Below, one piece after another: positions 1-11,089 of a stretch of 64,000 bases of DNA. The stretch's first letter is position 1. Every line of letters starts with the position of its first letter. Below the pieces are notes generated by a model. It ran no database searches and was not told the origin of the DNA. It saw only the letters and a list, made by a program, of their open reading frames with translations. The stretch is from Tethya wilhelma (lineage: Eukaryota > Porifera > Demospongiae > Tethyida > Tethyidae). The DNA lies in assembly GCA_964030475.1 (NCBI GenBank), contig CAXIPT010000002.1:18374961-18438960 (forward strand). The letters are read 5' to 3'. The position numbers were made by a program, and so were the translations under genes.

Positions 1-95
1 CAATTAAAAGTTGGGCATTAAAAATAAAGTAGTTATGTGCCGAAATTGAGATGTGCCTTGTTCCAATACTTTTGTAATGATCAGGGTCTTAGGCC
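1..95. repeat. Partial copy of hairpin MITE family 1
   Basis: Carries the family core (gtagtcatgtgccgaaattg-like, then ttgttccaatactttt) also seen at 5.3-5.7, 35.0-35.5 and 52.7/54.9 kb. Only one arm is inside the window. Confidence 0.6.
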
Positions 96-524
96 ACGGC
101 TGTATTATCACTTATCAATAACTCATTGCTATCCATGTTACTCATAACTCAATTTTAATCCTCTCTGATATACACAATAACTAACATTGTCAAGTACTTT
201 CCTGTATAGAAATCAGGGCTATCGAGCATGACATTGTGTTTAGCTACTAGACAATGACAATAGTAATTATAGTTATAAACTGTCTGTATAAACTTCCGTA
301 TTGCAAACCGTTCAGCTATTTTCGTAATTGCACATGAACTTTTAGTGTACGTTTATTAGCCATTTTGATGTAGGAAAAGGTTGTCAATTGACCACGTGTT
401 AATTTGCATGCATATAATGTGCATGTGCATCTAATGTGCCTGCAAGCATGCACTCCTGCTTTTTGTAGGGAATCTAATATAGCAATTATTGATACTCGAA
501 TATACTCGTGCAATTATGATAGTG

Positions 525-957
525 TTCATTTACAAAAAAAGTGCATGAACAAGTAGAAAAAATTTCAAACTTTGGAAAAATAAAGAGTATTGGTGCGAGA
601 AAAAGTGATGAAACTAAGCATGTCTCAATTTTGGCACATGACTACTTCATGTTTTACACCCTATAGTCCTAGTCTTACAATTTAGTTGCCTACCTACAGT
701 ACAGATATTTTACTTCATATTCTTCTTGTAACTGATTCATGATTTTACAATTGGCAAGAAATTAAATCTGTTATAAGGTCCATTGCATGCTTGAGCCCTA
801 CATTACACATTAACTTGATGAATAAAACGTTAAAAAATGAATTAAGTATAGTCATGTGCCGAAATTTAGATATACTTTGTTCATTACTTTTCCTGCACTC
901 CCTATTCATATACTCCTTGTTGTTGTTTTTTTTTGAAATTTTTACTATTTGTACAAA
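525..957. repeat. Hairpin MITE family 1, diverged copy
   Basis: The left arm (about 530-650, with caagtag...aatttc and ggcacatgactacttcat) is inverted at about 830-957 (gtcatgtgccgaaattta...gaaatttttactatttgt). The arms are imperfect. The copy occupies the region where a cytoplasmic-tail exon of gene A would be expected, and no tail exon is visible in 1-1130. Confidence 0.6.
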
Positions 958-1130
958 ATTGTTCCCCATAATGCTTTAGGGTTAATGACAATATTCAACT
1001 CACTTTACTTGATGTCTCATGAAAAAACGATGAACTCCACAAAGAATTAAACTTATTCCTCAAATAATCAGAAACCTAATATATAGCACATACAATCAAA
1101 CCACACTTGCACACTAAACCTAAAACAAAC

Positions 1131-2733
1131 CTTTTCGCTTCTGAAGACATGGAAGTAAAATATGAACATGCCCTGTAGGATTTTAAACAATAGAACAGCT
1201 GCATAAAGCAGCTGTGACTGTGGGACTGGCTTACTTGCAGAGTGTTCAATATAGTGAATATCCATGCAAACACCAAGGTGGCAGCATTCACAGCCAAGAG
1301 CCCAATCACCCACGTCAACCCCAGGAGAGGAAGAAGAATAATAGAAGCTTTTAGTGCTGCACTGTAAGAAGAAAACACCGTTGTTAGATATTCTCTGGAA
1401 GAGGCATTGGAATGAATTTTTATTACTTGTAGGTTAAGGACACAGATAACTGTGGGGTCAACTATAGTGGCGCTGGCCTTGGCTTCTACATGTATGCATG
1501 CATATGCTTGAACTCTTGATTCTAAAATAACCATACCTAACTGACCGTGCAAAACAATTATGTTTGGTATAAAGTTTGCCACTGCATGCATGCATGTAAC
1601 AAATCAATTCGGTATAGGAAACAGAACAATATAGCTAGAACACATGCAGGAGGTCTGAGAATGAGGCTGTAACTAAAGTGAACTATAATAATGATATACA
1701 CTTACATAACAGTTTTGAATTTCTTGTGCTTTATCTCTGTGTTCTGTACCTGAGGGTTTTGATTTTTTCTACAGTGATTCTTGATTACACTTACTAACAC
1801 CAGGACTAGAAACACTGTGTTGATCTGAAGAGGTTACAAAATACAAGTCATAATTAAAGTACAATCATGCATATATTAGTTTGCTATCTTACAATAATCA
1901 CTGCAAGCATTGGAGCAACAAATGTCCAGATGGCATGGCTTCCTTTACTAGAAGATAACCAACAGCTGCAAAACAAATAAAATATGATTGTATTACTGTT
2001 TATAACACTTCACTAAGTGAAGTAAACATCTCCAAGGTCCCACGTCTCCTAATCAATGACAATTTAAGCATACATTGCACTTACAATAGTAATTCACCAT
2101 TCTCCCCCTTCACTCCATACTGATCAAGAACAGTAGCTAGTCCAATTGTGACAAAGCCCAGTGGGAGTACTATAAATATAAGTAACAGCAAAAGAGATCT
2201 ATAACTTCATTCGTATAAAGCTAACCACACACACTTACTCCATCCTAGCAAAAGAAAGAACCACAATTTCTTTAAGAGTCTAGAAAATACCACCCACAGC
2301 AAAAGATACATCATGACTCCCTCACATAACATCCAGCAAAACACTGACAAGAATAGATAGTGCAGTAACACCCCTACTGTCTTGCAAACAACCTATAATT
2401 ATAGTGATCGAAAGAGCTTTATTTTTGGGTCACCTAAGAAAGCAGAGAACTAACCAACCTCATTTTTCACAGCCAACTGAATACCAAGTATGAACACCAA
2501 GTCAGCTAGGAAAAGTGCGAGGGCAAGGTTGAGGTGGACAAAGTAATTTACTGCAGTTAGTAGCTGTTTGCTGTGCAAGAAGAATTCATTTATGATTTTA
2601 ATTGTGTGACGAATAATTCATTCTGTATAACATACCCATAGGTGGAAAGTAATATTAGGATTGTCAACAAGAGAAACACCAGAGAAATACAAAGACCAAT
2701 GTAGGAGACAAATGAAAGAGCTCTATTAGATTT
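1131..2733 (-). CDS. 7TM block of gene A (type I)
   Basis: Family B2-type heptahelical region. TM1 has YIGLCISLVFLLLTIL; TM2 has YFVHLNLALALFLADLVF; the TM3 exon has a conserved Cys then LFLSVFCWMLCEGVMMY; ECL2 is CWLSS...AIWTFVAP; TM6 is LPLLGLTWVIGLL; TM7 includes GMFIFYFHVF. This 7TM is clearly different from the one in C, D and E (for example, type II has ALVFICF in TM1 and QYLYLVSFMWMLMEG in TM3), although the ectodomains are close paralogues. Confidence 0.82.
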
Positions 2734-5161
2734 CTGTATTAATAACCATGTAATTAATGTTAATCAAAACAGAATAATCTACCTGAGGCTGCACCGAGAC
2801 TGCCACATAATATGGTCAATGGAACATACTGGTTGAGAGTGTCCACAAACACACTAAAGCACAAGGAGTTAATTGCCTTTCGTATGATAAGGCTGTTATT
2901 CTGTACAATACTTACTTCAGTGGCCACGGGACTGAGAAGGATTGCAAAGTTAGTTAGATGATTGCATTCACACACGGCCATTGTTGAGGAGGAGCTCTCA
3001 CGGTTCAACTCACAGCCAGTGGTGCTCCACTCTCCAGATATGGAGTTGTTGGGAAGTCTAAACACACCAAGATTGTTTACTCAATCTACTAAGGTGTACT
3101 GAAACAATTAACTTACTGAATAAACTCCCAAAGTGCACAAATTGCCTCTTGATTTTGAAGTTCCTGTAGAAAAGAAGTATGGATAACTTCAATGCTTTAC
3201 CTTTGAGGTACCGTATAGCCGGTAAATTTGGCGGGCTTAAAATTTGGCAAATTCGCATTTTAGCATGATTGTCGATTTTAAATTTGGTGATTTAACTCTG
3301 CACGCTGCATTGTTAATATGTGCGCGCATGCATATAAAACTGTTTGGGGATTTGAAAAATAATTTGCCAATTCGCCAAATTTAATTCTCACCAAATTTAC
3401 CTGCTATGTGGTACATTACCTTATGCTTTAGGTTTATTCTAATCAAGTCATCATCTTCAAGCTTGTGTGAGTTTGTGTCACAGTATGAACTGTCATTGCA
3501 AACTAGTCTTGCTGAAATTATTGCCGATCCAACTATGGTATTGTTAAACCTGTTTACAAAAAGTACAACAGTTTAGCATGGCTTCAATTTGATGATTTAC
3601 AAGCCTGAAAGTTGAAGATTTACAATGCATGCTGCATTGCAATGTGACTTACCCTTCAAGTGTAGCTGGAAAAGATTGAGAAAGGTTTTCAAAATTGAAG
3701 AAAAATGATGTTATTCTCACTGACAGTGTTTGGATAGAAGGCTCAAAATAATTTAGGCAATGCACAATTAGCACACATTTAGCATCAAATCTACAAAGCA
3801 TACATACCTGATTGTGTTGCATTTATAATTTGAAATGGAAGAGTGATTGAATTGTTTTGAATATTTATGCTCACTGGACTGGGTTCACTTAAATTGATGT
3901 TCACTATGTTTAAATCTGGAAAGTATAAAAGAAAAATAGAATTTTAATATCAAACTGAGATTACACTCCTCTTACATATTCCTTCACTAATGTTATGGAA
4001 GCCTTCATCATATGTCAGAGCAGATTCTTCATTCTCCATAAAGAAAGAGCTTGCCTCAAACTTGGAGATAGGAGCTCCACTATGCAATAGATCAACCTGC
4101 ATGTTTAACAGTACACTGATGCAAAAGTATCAATCGGGTAATAGTCATGATCACTAACTAAATTCTGACTTAATTCAGTAAGAATCACCATACAAAATAT
4201 AAATGTTAATGTATACAGGGCATCTGCACTATCATTATCATCTATGCATATGGTTTATCACCGTTAATCTTCATCTCTCATATCAGTGGCAAATTTACAC
4301 ATGCAGTAGTTTGATAATACTTATTTAAATTTTGTTTGAGTACCAGTGTGCTTGATGTTGTCATTTTAGCAGTCCCCATGGTAGTGTCTGTGGTAGTGTC
4401 TGTGGTAGTCTCCATGGTAGTGTCCGTGGTATCTGGGTTCACTGAAGCCATCACAAAAACTTTTATGTACTGTTTAAAAAACAGTACACTTTACAAATTC
4501 TGATTACCTGTTTGATACATGATTGTCGTGATCACTTTCCTGTTGTCAAAATGAATGTTTGGTGAGAAGCTTGAATTCACAAGTTGAATTGTAGCATTCT
4601 CGATCCCACTTCCAAAGCATTGCACAACTCCAGATTGGGTTCTAGTTGTGTTTGTATTTCCTTCACTTGATTCAGGGAGGAATGTCACAAATGGACTTGA
4701 ATAGTTACATTCTAGAAATCAGAAAACATACACACAGTATACAGTATAGTCTGTGTGGGATTTTAGTGAATTTTATTAGCTTATTACCATTACCTGCATC
4801 AGAAATGTGAATTCTAGTGTTAAAGATACTTCCAATTCTAATCATTGGCTCAGTTGATAGAGACACAGTCAAAGTAAAAGAAACTGTATTTTCAGTTGTA
4901 TTTACTGTTTGTGGCCCAGCGATGGATATTTCGGCAGCTACATATACACACGTGAAATTGAAGTATACTGTACATTGTGCATTTGATGCAAATAGCAATT
5001 AAATTAATAATCATTATCATAATAATCATACCATCTGAATCTCTGATCCTTATTGCCACAAATCTACGAAACGAGATCCTGTTAAAAGTGTCAGGCTTAA
5101 CCTCAAACCTGATGTATTTATCTGACCCCACGAGGTCATCTGGTGTAACAAATGCAGCCAT
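1131..5161 (-). CDS. Adhesion GPCR 3' half (gene A): Calx-beta remnant, Thr stalk, GAIN-GPS, complete 7TM
   Basis: Exons read 5' to 3' on the minus strand: Calx-beta second half, 5' truncated (about 5161-5032); beta domain (4937-4794); stalk exons 4711-4508 and 4441-4344, the latter Thr-rich; 4096-3976; 3915-3808; 3719-3653; 3549-3420; 3163-3117; GPS 3057-2916; TM1 2733-2636; TM2 2570-2459; TM3 with start of TM4 2392-2239; TM4 2169-2085; ECL2/TM5 1965-1893; TM5-ICL3 1824-1706; TM6 to TM7 1361-1235; TM7 1172-1131. All have GT-AG borders and compatible phases. The GPS carries CNHLTNF, so cleavage is expected between L and T. Known for the family: plasma-membrane receptor whose tethered peptide after the GPS activates the 7TM. 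No start codon, SRCR exon or tail exon is seen. The 5' end stops inside a Calx-beta exon next to a hairpin MITE. The gene is therefore either a fragment or the 3' part of a B-A chimera. Confidence 0.75.
2916..3057 (-). CDS. GPS exon of gene A
   Basis: The second GPS of the A/B locus, nearly identical to B's: GEWSTTGCEL, CECNHLTNF, FAILLSP. Two GPS exons in the same orientation only 3.4 kb apart show that the GAIN/GPS/TM1-TM2 block is present twice between one set of 5' exons and one set of TM3-TM7 exons. Confidence 0.86.
3209..3413. repeat. MITE family 2 (TIR taccgtatagc)
   Basis: Starts taccgtatagccggtaaatt and ends as its inverted complement (aatttacctgctatgtggta). About 205 bp inside a GAIN-domain intron of gene A. 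Relatives at 19501-19709, 33733-33950 and 34234-34430. Confidence 0.65.
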
Positions 5162-5266
5162 CTTTGTAGGTAGAGTTCAAAGGTCATTATTCACGTGGCA
5201 TTATTATGCGCATGCGCATTAGCCTCTTCCAGCATAAAGTAGTGCATGTAGCCTCTACTCAAGCTT

Positions 5267-5735
5267 TTTGTAGGGACTAACCAGTCTCTAATAGTCTCCA
5301 CACTGTAGTGTTGAAAAAAGTGAATGAACAAGTAGTAAAAATTTCAAAAAAATAAGTAGTGTAGGAATGGGCAGTGCATTAAAAAGTATTGGAACAAGGC
5401 ATGTCTCAATTTCGGCACATGACTACTTCATTTTTATACCCAACTCTTGGCTGGCAGTCCAGTTTAAGTTACCTGTTTGTTTTATAATAATTTAGTTTAC
5501 TCCACAGCATAGCCAACTGATTAGTAGGAATTCGAACCAATGCAAAAATAAGCTATGATACTATTGTCGCACATGCATCATTGGCACTGAGGATCCATAT
5601 GCATGAGGGATCAAGAATAAAAATGAAGTAGTCATGTGCCGAAATTGAGACATGCCTTGTTCCAATACTTTTTAATGCACTGCCCATTCCTACACTATTT
5701 ATTTTTTTGAAATTTTTACTATTTGTTCTATAATT
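5267..5735. repeat. Hairpin MITE family 1 at the A/B junction
   Basis: The left arm (5316-5450) and right arm (5610-5735) are near-perfect inverted repeats: gtgtaggaatgggcagtgca versus its complement, and ggcacatgactacttcattt versus its complement. The element lies exactly between the truncated end of gene B (after TM2) and the truncated end of gene A (inside the Calx-beta exon), so it marks the recombination or deletion junction. Confidence 0.8.
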
Positions 5736-5793
5736 ATAGTGACCAAAAGAGCTTTTATTTTGGGTCACCTAAGAAAGCCGAGAACTAACAAAC

Positions 5794-8700
5794 CTCATTT
5801 TTCACAGCCAACTGAATGCCAAGTACGAACACCAAGTCAGCTAGGAAAAGTGCAATGGCAAGGTTGAGGTGGACAAAGTAGTTTACTGCAGTCAGTAGCT
5901 GTTTGCTGTGCAAGAAGAATTCAATTTTGTGATATTGTGTGACAAATTCATGCTGTATAAACATACCCATAGGTGGAAAGTAATATCAGGATTGTCAACA
6001 AAAGAAACACCAGAGAAATACAGAGACCAATGTAGGAGACAAATGAAAGAGCTCTGTTATCTATAGATTTCTGTATTAATAACCATGTAATTAATGTTAA
6101 TCAAAACAGAATAATCTAACTGAGGCTGCATCGAGACTGCCACATAATATGGTCTTGGCAATTGATTTTAGGCTCTCCTTTATTGTCTTAACCATGCAAT
6201 GGAACATACTGGTTGAGAGTGTCCGCTAACACACTAAAGCACAAAAAGTTAATTGCCTTACGTATGATAAGGCTGTTATTCTGTACAATACTTACTCCAA
6301 TGGCCATGGGACTGAGAAGGATTGCAAAGTTAGTGAGATGATTGCATTCACACACAGCCATTGTTGAGGAGGAGCTCTCACGGTTCAACTCACAGCCAGT
6401 GGTGTTCCACTCTCCAGATATGGAGTTGTTGGGAAGTCTAAACACACCAAGATTGTTTACTCAATCTACTCAGGTGTATTGAAACAATTAACTTACTCAG
6501 TAAACTCCCAAAATGCACAAATTGCCTCTTGATTTTTAAGTTCCTGTAGAAAAAAAATATGGCTAACTTCAATGCTTTACCTTTGACTCAATGAGGTACA
6601 TTACCTTATGCTTTAGGTTTATTCTAATCAAGTCATCATCTTCAAGCTTGTGTGAGTTTGTGTCACAGTATGAACTGTCGTTGCAAACTAGGCTTGCTGA
6701 AATTATTGCCGATCCAACTATGGTATCATTATACCTGTATGCAAAAAGTACAACAGTTTAGATTGGTTTTAATTTGATGATTTACAAGCCAGAAAGTTGA
6801 AGCTGTATGCATGTTGCATTGCAATGTGACTGACCCTTCAAGTGTAGCTGGAAAAGATTGAGAAAGGTTTTCAAAATTGAAGAAAAATGATGTTAGTTTC
6901 ACTGGAAATCAAGTGAATGTGTAAGCTCACAATAGATTAGACAACGCACAATTAGCACACATTTAGCATTAAATCTACACAACATGCATACCTGATTGTG
7001 TTGCATTGATAATTTGAAATGGAAGAGTGATTGAATTGTTCTGAACATTTATGCTCACTGGACTGGGATCACTTAAATTAATGTTCACTACGTTTAAATC
7101 TGGAAAGTATATTAAAGGTAAATGGAATTAATGTCAAACTGAGATTACACTCCTCTTACATATTCCTTCACTAATGTTATGGAAGCCTTCATCATATGTC
7201 AGAGCAGATTCTTCATTTTCCATAAAGAAAGAGCTTGCCTCAAACTTGGAAATAGGAGCTCCACTATGCAATAGATCAACCTGCATGTTTAACAATACAC
7301 TGATGCAAAAGGGTAATAGTCATGATCACTAATTTCTAAATTCTCATGTGTTTCATTTTTACCATTTTGAATGATTTACATACAAAGTAAATCCTAACAC
7401 ATAGACATAACTATATTATCATCTATGCGTATGGTTCATCACTCTTAATCTTCACCACACTCATCTCAGTGGCAAATCTGTACATGTAGTAGCTTAATTT
7501 TATTTGAGTACCAGTGTGCTTGATGTTGTCATTTTATCAATGACTTCCCTGTTGTCAAAATGAATGTTTGGTGGTAAGCTTGAGTTCACAAGCTGGATTC
7601 TAACATTGTTCATCCCATTTCCAAAGCATTGCACATCTCCAGATAATGTTCTTGTAGTGGTAATGTTCTCCTCTCTTAATTCAGGGCGGAATGTCACAAA
7701 TGGATTTGGGTAATTACATTCTATAAGTCAGAAAACATCATGAAAACATTATGGAAGCATCACACAGTAGTCTGAGTGGGATTTTATTATATAGGTTGTT
7801 ACCAATACCTGCATCAGGGATGTTAATTGAAATGTTAAAGATACTTCCAATTCTAATCATTGGCTCAGTTGATAGAGACACAGTCAAAGTAAAAGAAACT
7901 CTATTTCCAGTTGTGTTTACTGTTTGTGGCCCAGTGATGGATATGTTGGCAGCTGTATATACACACATGGAATTAAAGTTTATACTGCATGTGCATTTGA
8001 TGCAAATAGCAATTAAATTAATAATCATTATCATAATAATCATACCATCTGAATCTCTGACCCTTATTGCCACAAATCTATTAAATTTGATCCCTTGAAG
8101 AGTGCCAGGCTTAACCTCAAACCTGATGTATTTATCTGACCCCACGAGGTCATCTGATTTTATGGTCATATTGTAAACAACTCTTGTACCATTTTTATCA
8201 CCAATCATGAAAGTTTGGTTAATGGGTTGAACATCATAGTCACCACCTAGTGCTGTATGTGAAGAGCACTGAATCATGCACCATACACAAACAGTTAACA
8301 ATCAACATATTGTAAGCAATACTTTAAAGAAATGCCTGTGCATGTCATGTAATTAATGTAACCAACAGGATCCAGATAAGATCTGGAAAATTTTTTTTCC
8401 AGATTCTGAAATTTCAAAGAGTTTAAAAAGCTTAGATCTAAGCCGCTTGATTAGGCCTAAGCTGGTCTAAGCTTAGATCTAAGCTTCATGATTAGGCCTA
8501 AGCAGGTCTAAGCTTAGGCCTAAGCTTCAATGATTAGGTCTAAGCTTAGACCTAAGCTTCATGATTAGGTCTAAGCTTAGGCCTAAGCTTCAAGATTAGG
8601 TCCAAGCTTAGGCCTAAGCTCGAGTGATTAGGTCTAATCAAAGAGGCTTAGATCTAAGCCTTGAAAAGTGTTCGAAAACTCAGAATCTGGAAAAAAAAAT

Positions 8701-11089
8701 TTCCGGATCTTATCTGGATTCTGTTACATTATTATATACTATAGAGCCTCATTTGTAACTGACTTAAATCTCCTTCATTCTTTGGTTCTGGTTTTATAGT
8801 TAGTGGCAGTTCTCTTGCTAATGTTAAGTTATCACCTCCTGGCCTTATGGTTAGCAACACAGTAAAGTTTAACATCAGACTATCTTCAGGTTCAATTATG
8901 AATTGTGGTAGCTCTTCAAAATATAAATCAATACCTGTGAAGGTAATTCATTCACAGAATGTGCAAGTGCCTTAGTAAATATCACAGTATGCATGATCTT
9001 CATTATAGAGGTCACTGTTCTCTGATTCATACAGCACTGACCAGCCTACATACCATAGCATTCAACTCTTATATTGTCAGAGTGGTCACACTCATGTTGT
9101 GCTGTGAGGTTACAGTATATCAGATTTGGCTCATTCCCAGTACAAGACACTCCATTTGAATAGACTGGTATGGTTGGGTCAACTGGGCCAGTAAAGGGTT
9201 CAATGATAGGGTCCTCTTGTACCCAGGTGAACTCAAGTTGTCTGCACACCACGTGTGCTTCTCTAGCAGTCCATCCCTTGCCACAGACTGATCTCCAAAC
9301 ATGATCATGACAGATTTCCACTCTTCCTTCACGGACCTGTGTTTTACCCTTCTTTGTTATTAGTCTGACTTCTCCATCTCCACAACCTAAATAATTATTA
9401 TGATAACTGTAGTACTTCAAAGATATACTATATATAGAATTTCATTCATGCCTGAATTCCACTTGTTAGTGATTGGAAACATGTGGCAACTATATGGTAC
9501 TATAACTGCGGAGATACACTTGTGACTAGGTCGAGACATGATCGATTCTTTTTATACTTATTACACTAGTATACGTTTCAGTCACTAATATTCAGCAGAC
9601 CATCATCAGTGAATATGGTGGTAACCGGAAATGATGAGGCTTAAATACAATGAGCAAATAGGTGGGCGAAGAATGTACGATAAAAACCATACTGGAAGTC
9701 CACAGCAGTATAGTCCCGTACGTTCATGGCCTCTCAGAGAGTGCATCTGTAGAATCCTCTCCCCCGTTGGACCTGCTTCAGACCACACAGGACCTTGAAG
9801 CAAATCTTCCCTGGTGCAAAGGACAAGCCTGACATCCTAGACCGGTCTGAAGTAGTCTACAGGATCCCCTGTTATAACTGCCTACTATGTTGGTCAGACT
9901 GGTAGGAGGCTAGGCCAGAGGTTGACAAAACACAAACGTGCATGCCGTGAAGAACAGCGACTTCAACAGCTCCATGCACCCTTGCTGAACATTGCTGGAC
10001 AAATAACCACCCAGTCGACTGGACCGAAACATAAGAATAAAAAATTTCAAATTTGACTAGTGAAAAAAGTATAATTAGAATTGATCATGGTACTATAACT
10101 ATAGAGCCCATGAAACTATGTATACTATACTTCCTTTATAAAAACATACCACATACCACATTGGGTGAAACAAATACAGAATGAGCCTTCAGTACTGCTG
10201 CCATTATCTAGGAGGTATGTAATCAAGAGGGGCTGCAATGAATGAAGTAGTGATTCAGAATCAATTTAATGTATACCTGAGACTGCCTCATTACAGCGGT
10301 CCAGGTTAGTGGTACATAAGCAGGTGATATTGTAATCATTACAATAATTCTCATGCAACTTCTTAAGACCTATGGAGATTGAGACCACACTGTCAGGATA
10401 TTGTACGTAGTAAATTTTTTTTTATTCATAAGCATAAATTTCTGACCAGTGCAATAACTTCCATCTTCAACCATTGTCAACTTGTTGTAGATAGGGCAAA
10501 TAACATCATCTTTTTCAGTTTCATTCTCTTCAATAATATCAATTGTTGATGAATTATAGCTTGTACACAAATCATTGAACCTGTTCTCTGCATTTTAGAG
10601 AAAATACTAGTTAGTCAGCTATAGCTTAATTGTACCAGTTCATGTATGAGGTCTGTTAGAATTTAATAACTAATAAATATTAACTTACCATTTGAAGTGT
10701 TACAGACAATAAAATCAGCCACTGTACATTCTCCACTGTTAACTTTACTGGTATTGTATAAGTAGAAAACAGTGTCATTTTCGCCACAGTTATCCACTGT
10801 TTTGAGGTAGACACTGTAGTTATTGTCTCGAGGTGGGGTTAAAGTTTCATCCATGGTTATCCCTTCATGTGTGTGTATACGTTGTAACAGAATGATGGTA
10901 AACTTACACTAGGCTTGTGGTTCCCTCAGGGCATTGAAATCCACCACCATTACACGTACCAGTAAGGTTGGTACAGCAGGATCCAGCAGTGCACTCCACT
11001 AGCTGTGGTAATGGAGTACTGTTGGTGCTACTAAACTGGACTATGTTGGCTACTAGAGCTAACCACAGAGTAAGAGCAATTCTTGTCAT
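5794..11089 (-). CDS. Adhesion GPCR 5' part (gene B): signal peptide, SRCR, Calx-beta, GAIN-GPS, TM1-TM2
   Basis: Exons 5' to 3': 11089-10960 (ATG, signal peptide); 10862-10689; 10587-10447; 10369-10277; 10207-10157; SRCR 9386-9054; Calx-beta 8934-8764 and 8246-8046; beta domain 7952-7809; stalk 7720-7512; 7280-7160; 7099-6992; 6901-6835; 6734-6605; 6543-6497; GPS 6437-6296; TM1 6070-5967; TM2 5905-5794. Phases agree throughout, mostly phase 1 in the ectodomain, which suits exon shuffling. Exon 1 must end at the CTG|GTACGT donor to keep frame. After TM2 similarity to gene A stops at about 5737, against a hairpin MITE, and TM3-TM7 are missing. Skipping from the TM2 donor to gene A's TM3 exon (2392-2239) keeps phase 0, so B plus A could make one full receptor. 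The stalk is one exon without Thr repeats, as in gene C and unlike A and D. Confidence 0.78.
6296..6437 (-). CDS. GPS exon of gene B
   Basis: Together with the preceding 47-base exon (6543-6497, CAFWEF) this forms the GPS motif: Cys...Trp, then GEWNTTGCEL, CECNHLTNF and a hydrophobic tethered-agonist-like stretch FAILLSP. Cleavage is expected at HL^T. The exon is 142 bases, the same as in A and C. In D it is 136, losing two residues. Confidence 0.88.
8046..8934 (-). CDS. Calx-beta-like domain of gene B (two exons)
   Basis: Exons 8934-8764 and 8246-8046 join in phase 1 through a conserved GTCAGT donor. The first gives strands around FIIEPEDS and LNFTVLLTI. The second has DYDVQP, an SDDLVGSDKYIRFEV stretch and VAIRVRDSD, matching the usual Calx-beta order (DY..., D..VEgdE.F.V, I.D.D). 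The intron carries a 370-bp palindromic element (8358-8727). The same exon pair is present in C and D. A has only the 3' part. Confidence 0.7.
8358..8727. mobile_element. TIR element with internal palindromic satellite
   Basis: About 45-base terminal inverted repeats: the left begins gtaaccaacaggatccagat, the right ends atctggattctgttac. Inside are about six head-to-tail units of some 35-40 bases built on the self-complementary core aagcttaggcctaagctt. Non-autonomous, with no ORF. It sits in the Calx-beta intron of gene B and is absent from the same intron in A, C and D. Confidence 0.75.
9054..9386 (-). CDS. SRCR-domain exon of gene B
   Basis: A single phase 1-1 exon holding one scavenger receptor cysteine-rich domain. 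Visible signatures are the opening GDGEVRLI, GRVEICH, WRSVCGKGW, EAHVVCRQL, GNEPNLIYCNL and the final VECYG. Six cysteines fit the group A-like spacing. Close paralogues occur in C (34491-34826) and D (50833-51171). In the family, SRCR domains bind protein or microbial ligands outside the cell. The ligand here cannot be inferred. Confidence 0.88.
9690..10045 (+). mobile_element. Penelope-like retroelement remnant (GIY-YIG endonuclease end)
   Basis: Plus-strand conceptual fragments, broken by two frameshifts, read VVYRIPCYNC, then YYVGQTGRRLGQRLTKHKRAC, then LAEHCWTNNHPVDWTE. This order (YRIPC, Y-VGQTGR, EH...H-DW) is typical of the GIY-YIG domain at the C-terminus of Penelope-like elements. 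It lies in the intron before the SRCR exon of gene B. The reverse transcriptase part is not seen. Confidence 0.7.
10960..11089 (-). CDS. Exon 1 of gene B: signal peptide and short Cys motif
   Basis: Starts at ATG 11089-11087. It encodes a hydrophobic leader beginning MTRIALTLWLALVANI, then a Ser/Thr/Pro stretch and a VEC...SCC cysteine cluster. The only donor that keeps the next exon in frame is the internal GTACGT (10959-10954). Sequence beyond it stays open in B but is damaged in C (10-base loss) and D (1-base loss), as expected if it is intronic in B and C. Confidence 0.7.

Noticed and set aside
10277..10587. Apparent frameshift in the third exon of genes B and C (stop after LTVWSQS, correct frame VQYPDSVV resumes)
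   Set aside because: Both genes have a phase-matching intron from CACTG|GTCAGA to CATAG|GTCTTAAG. The poly-A and 4-base length differences that looked disabling fall inside that intron.
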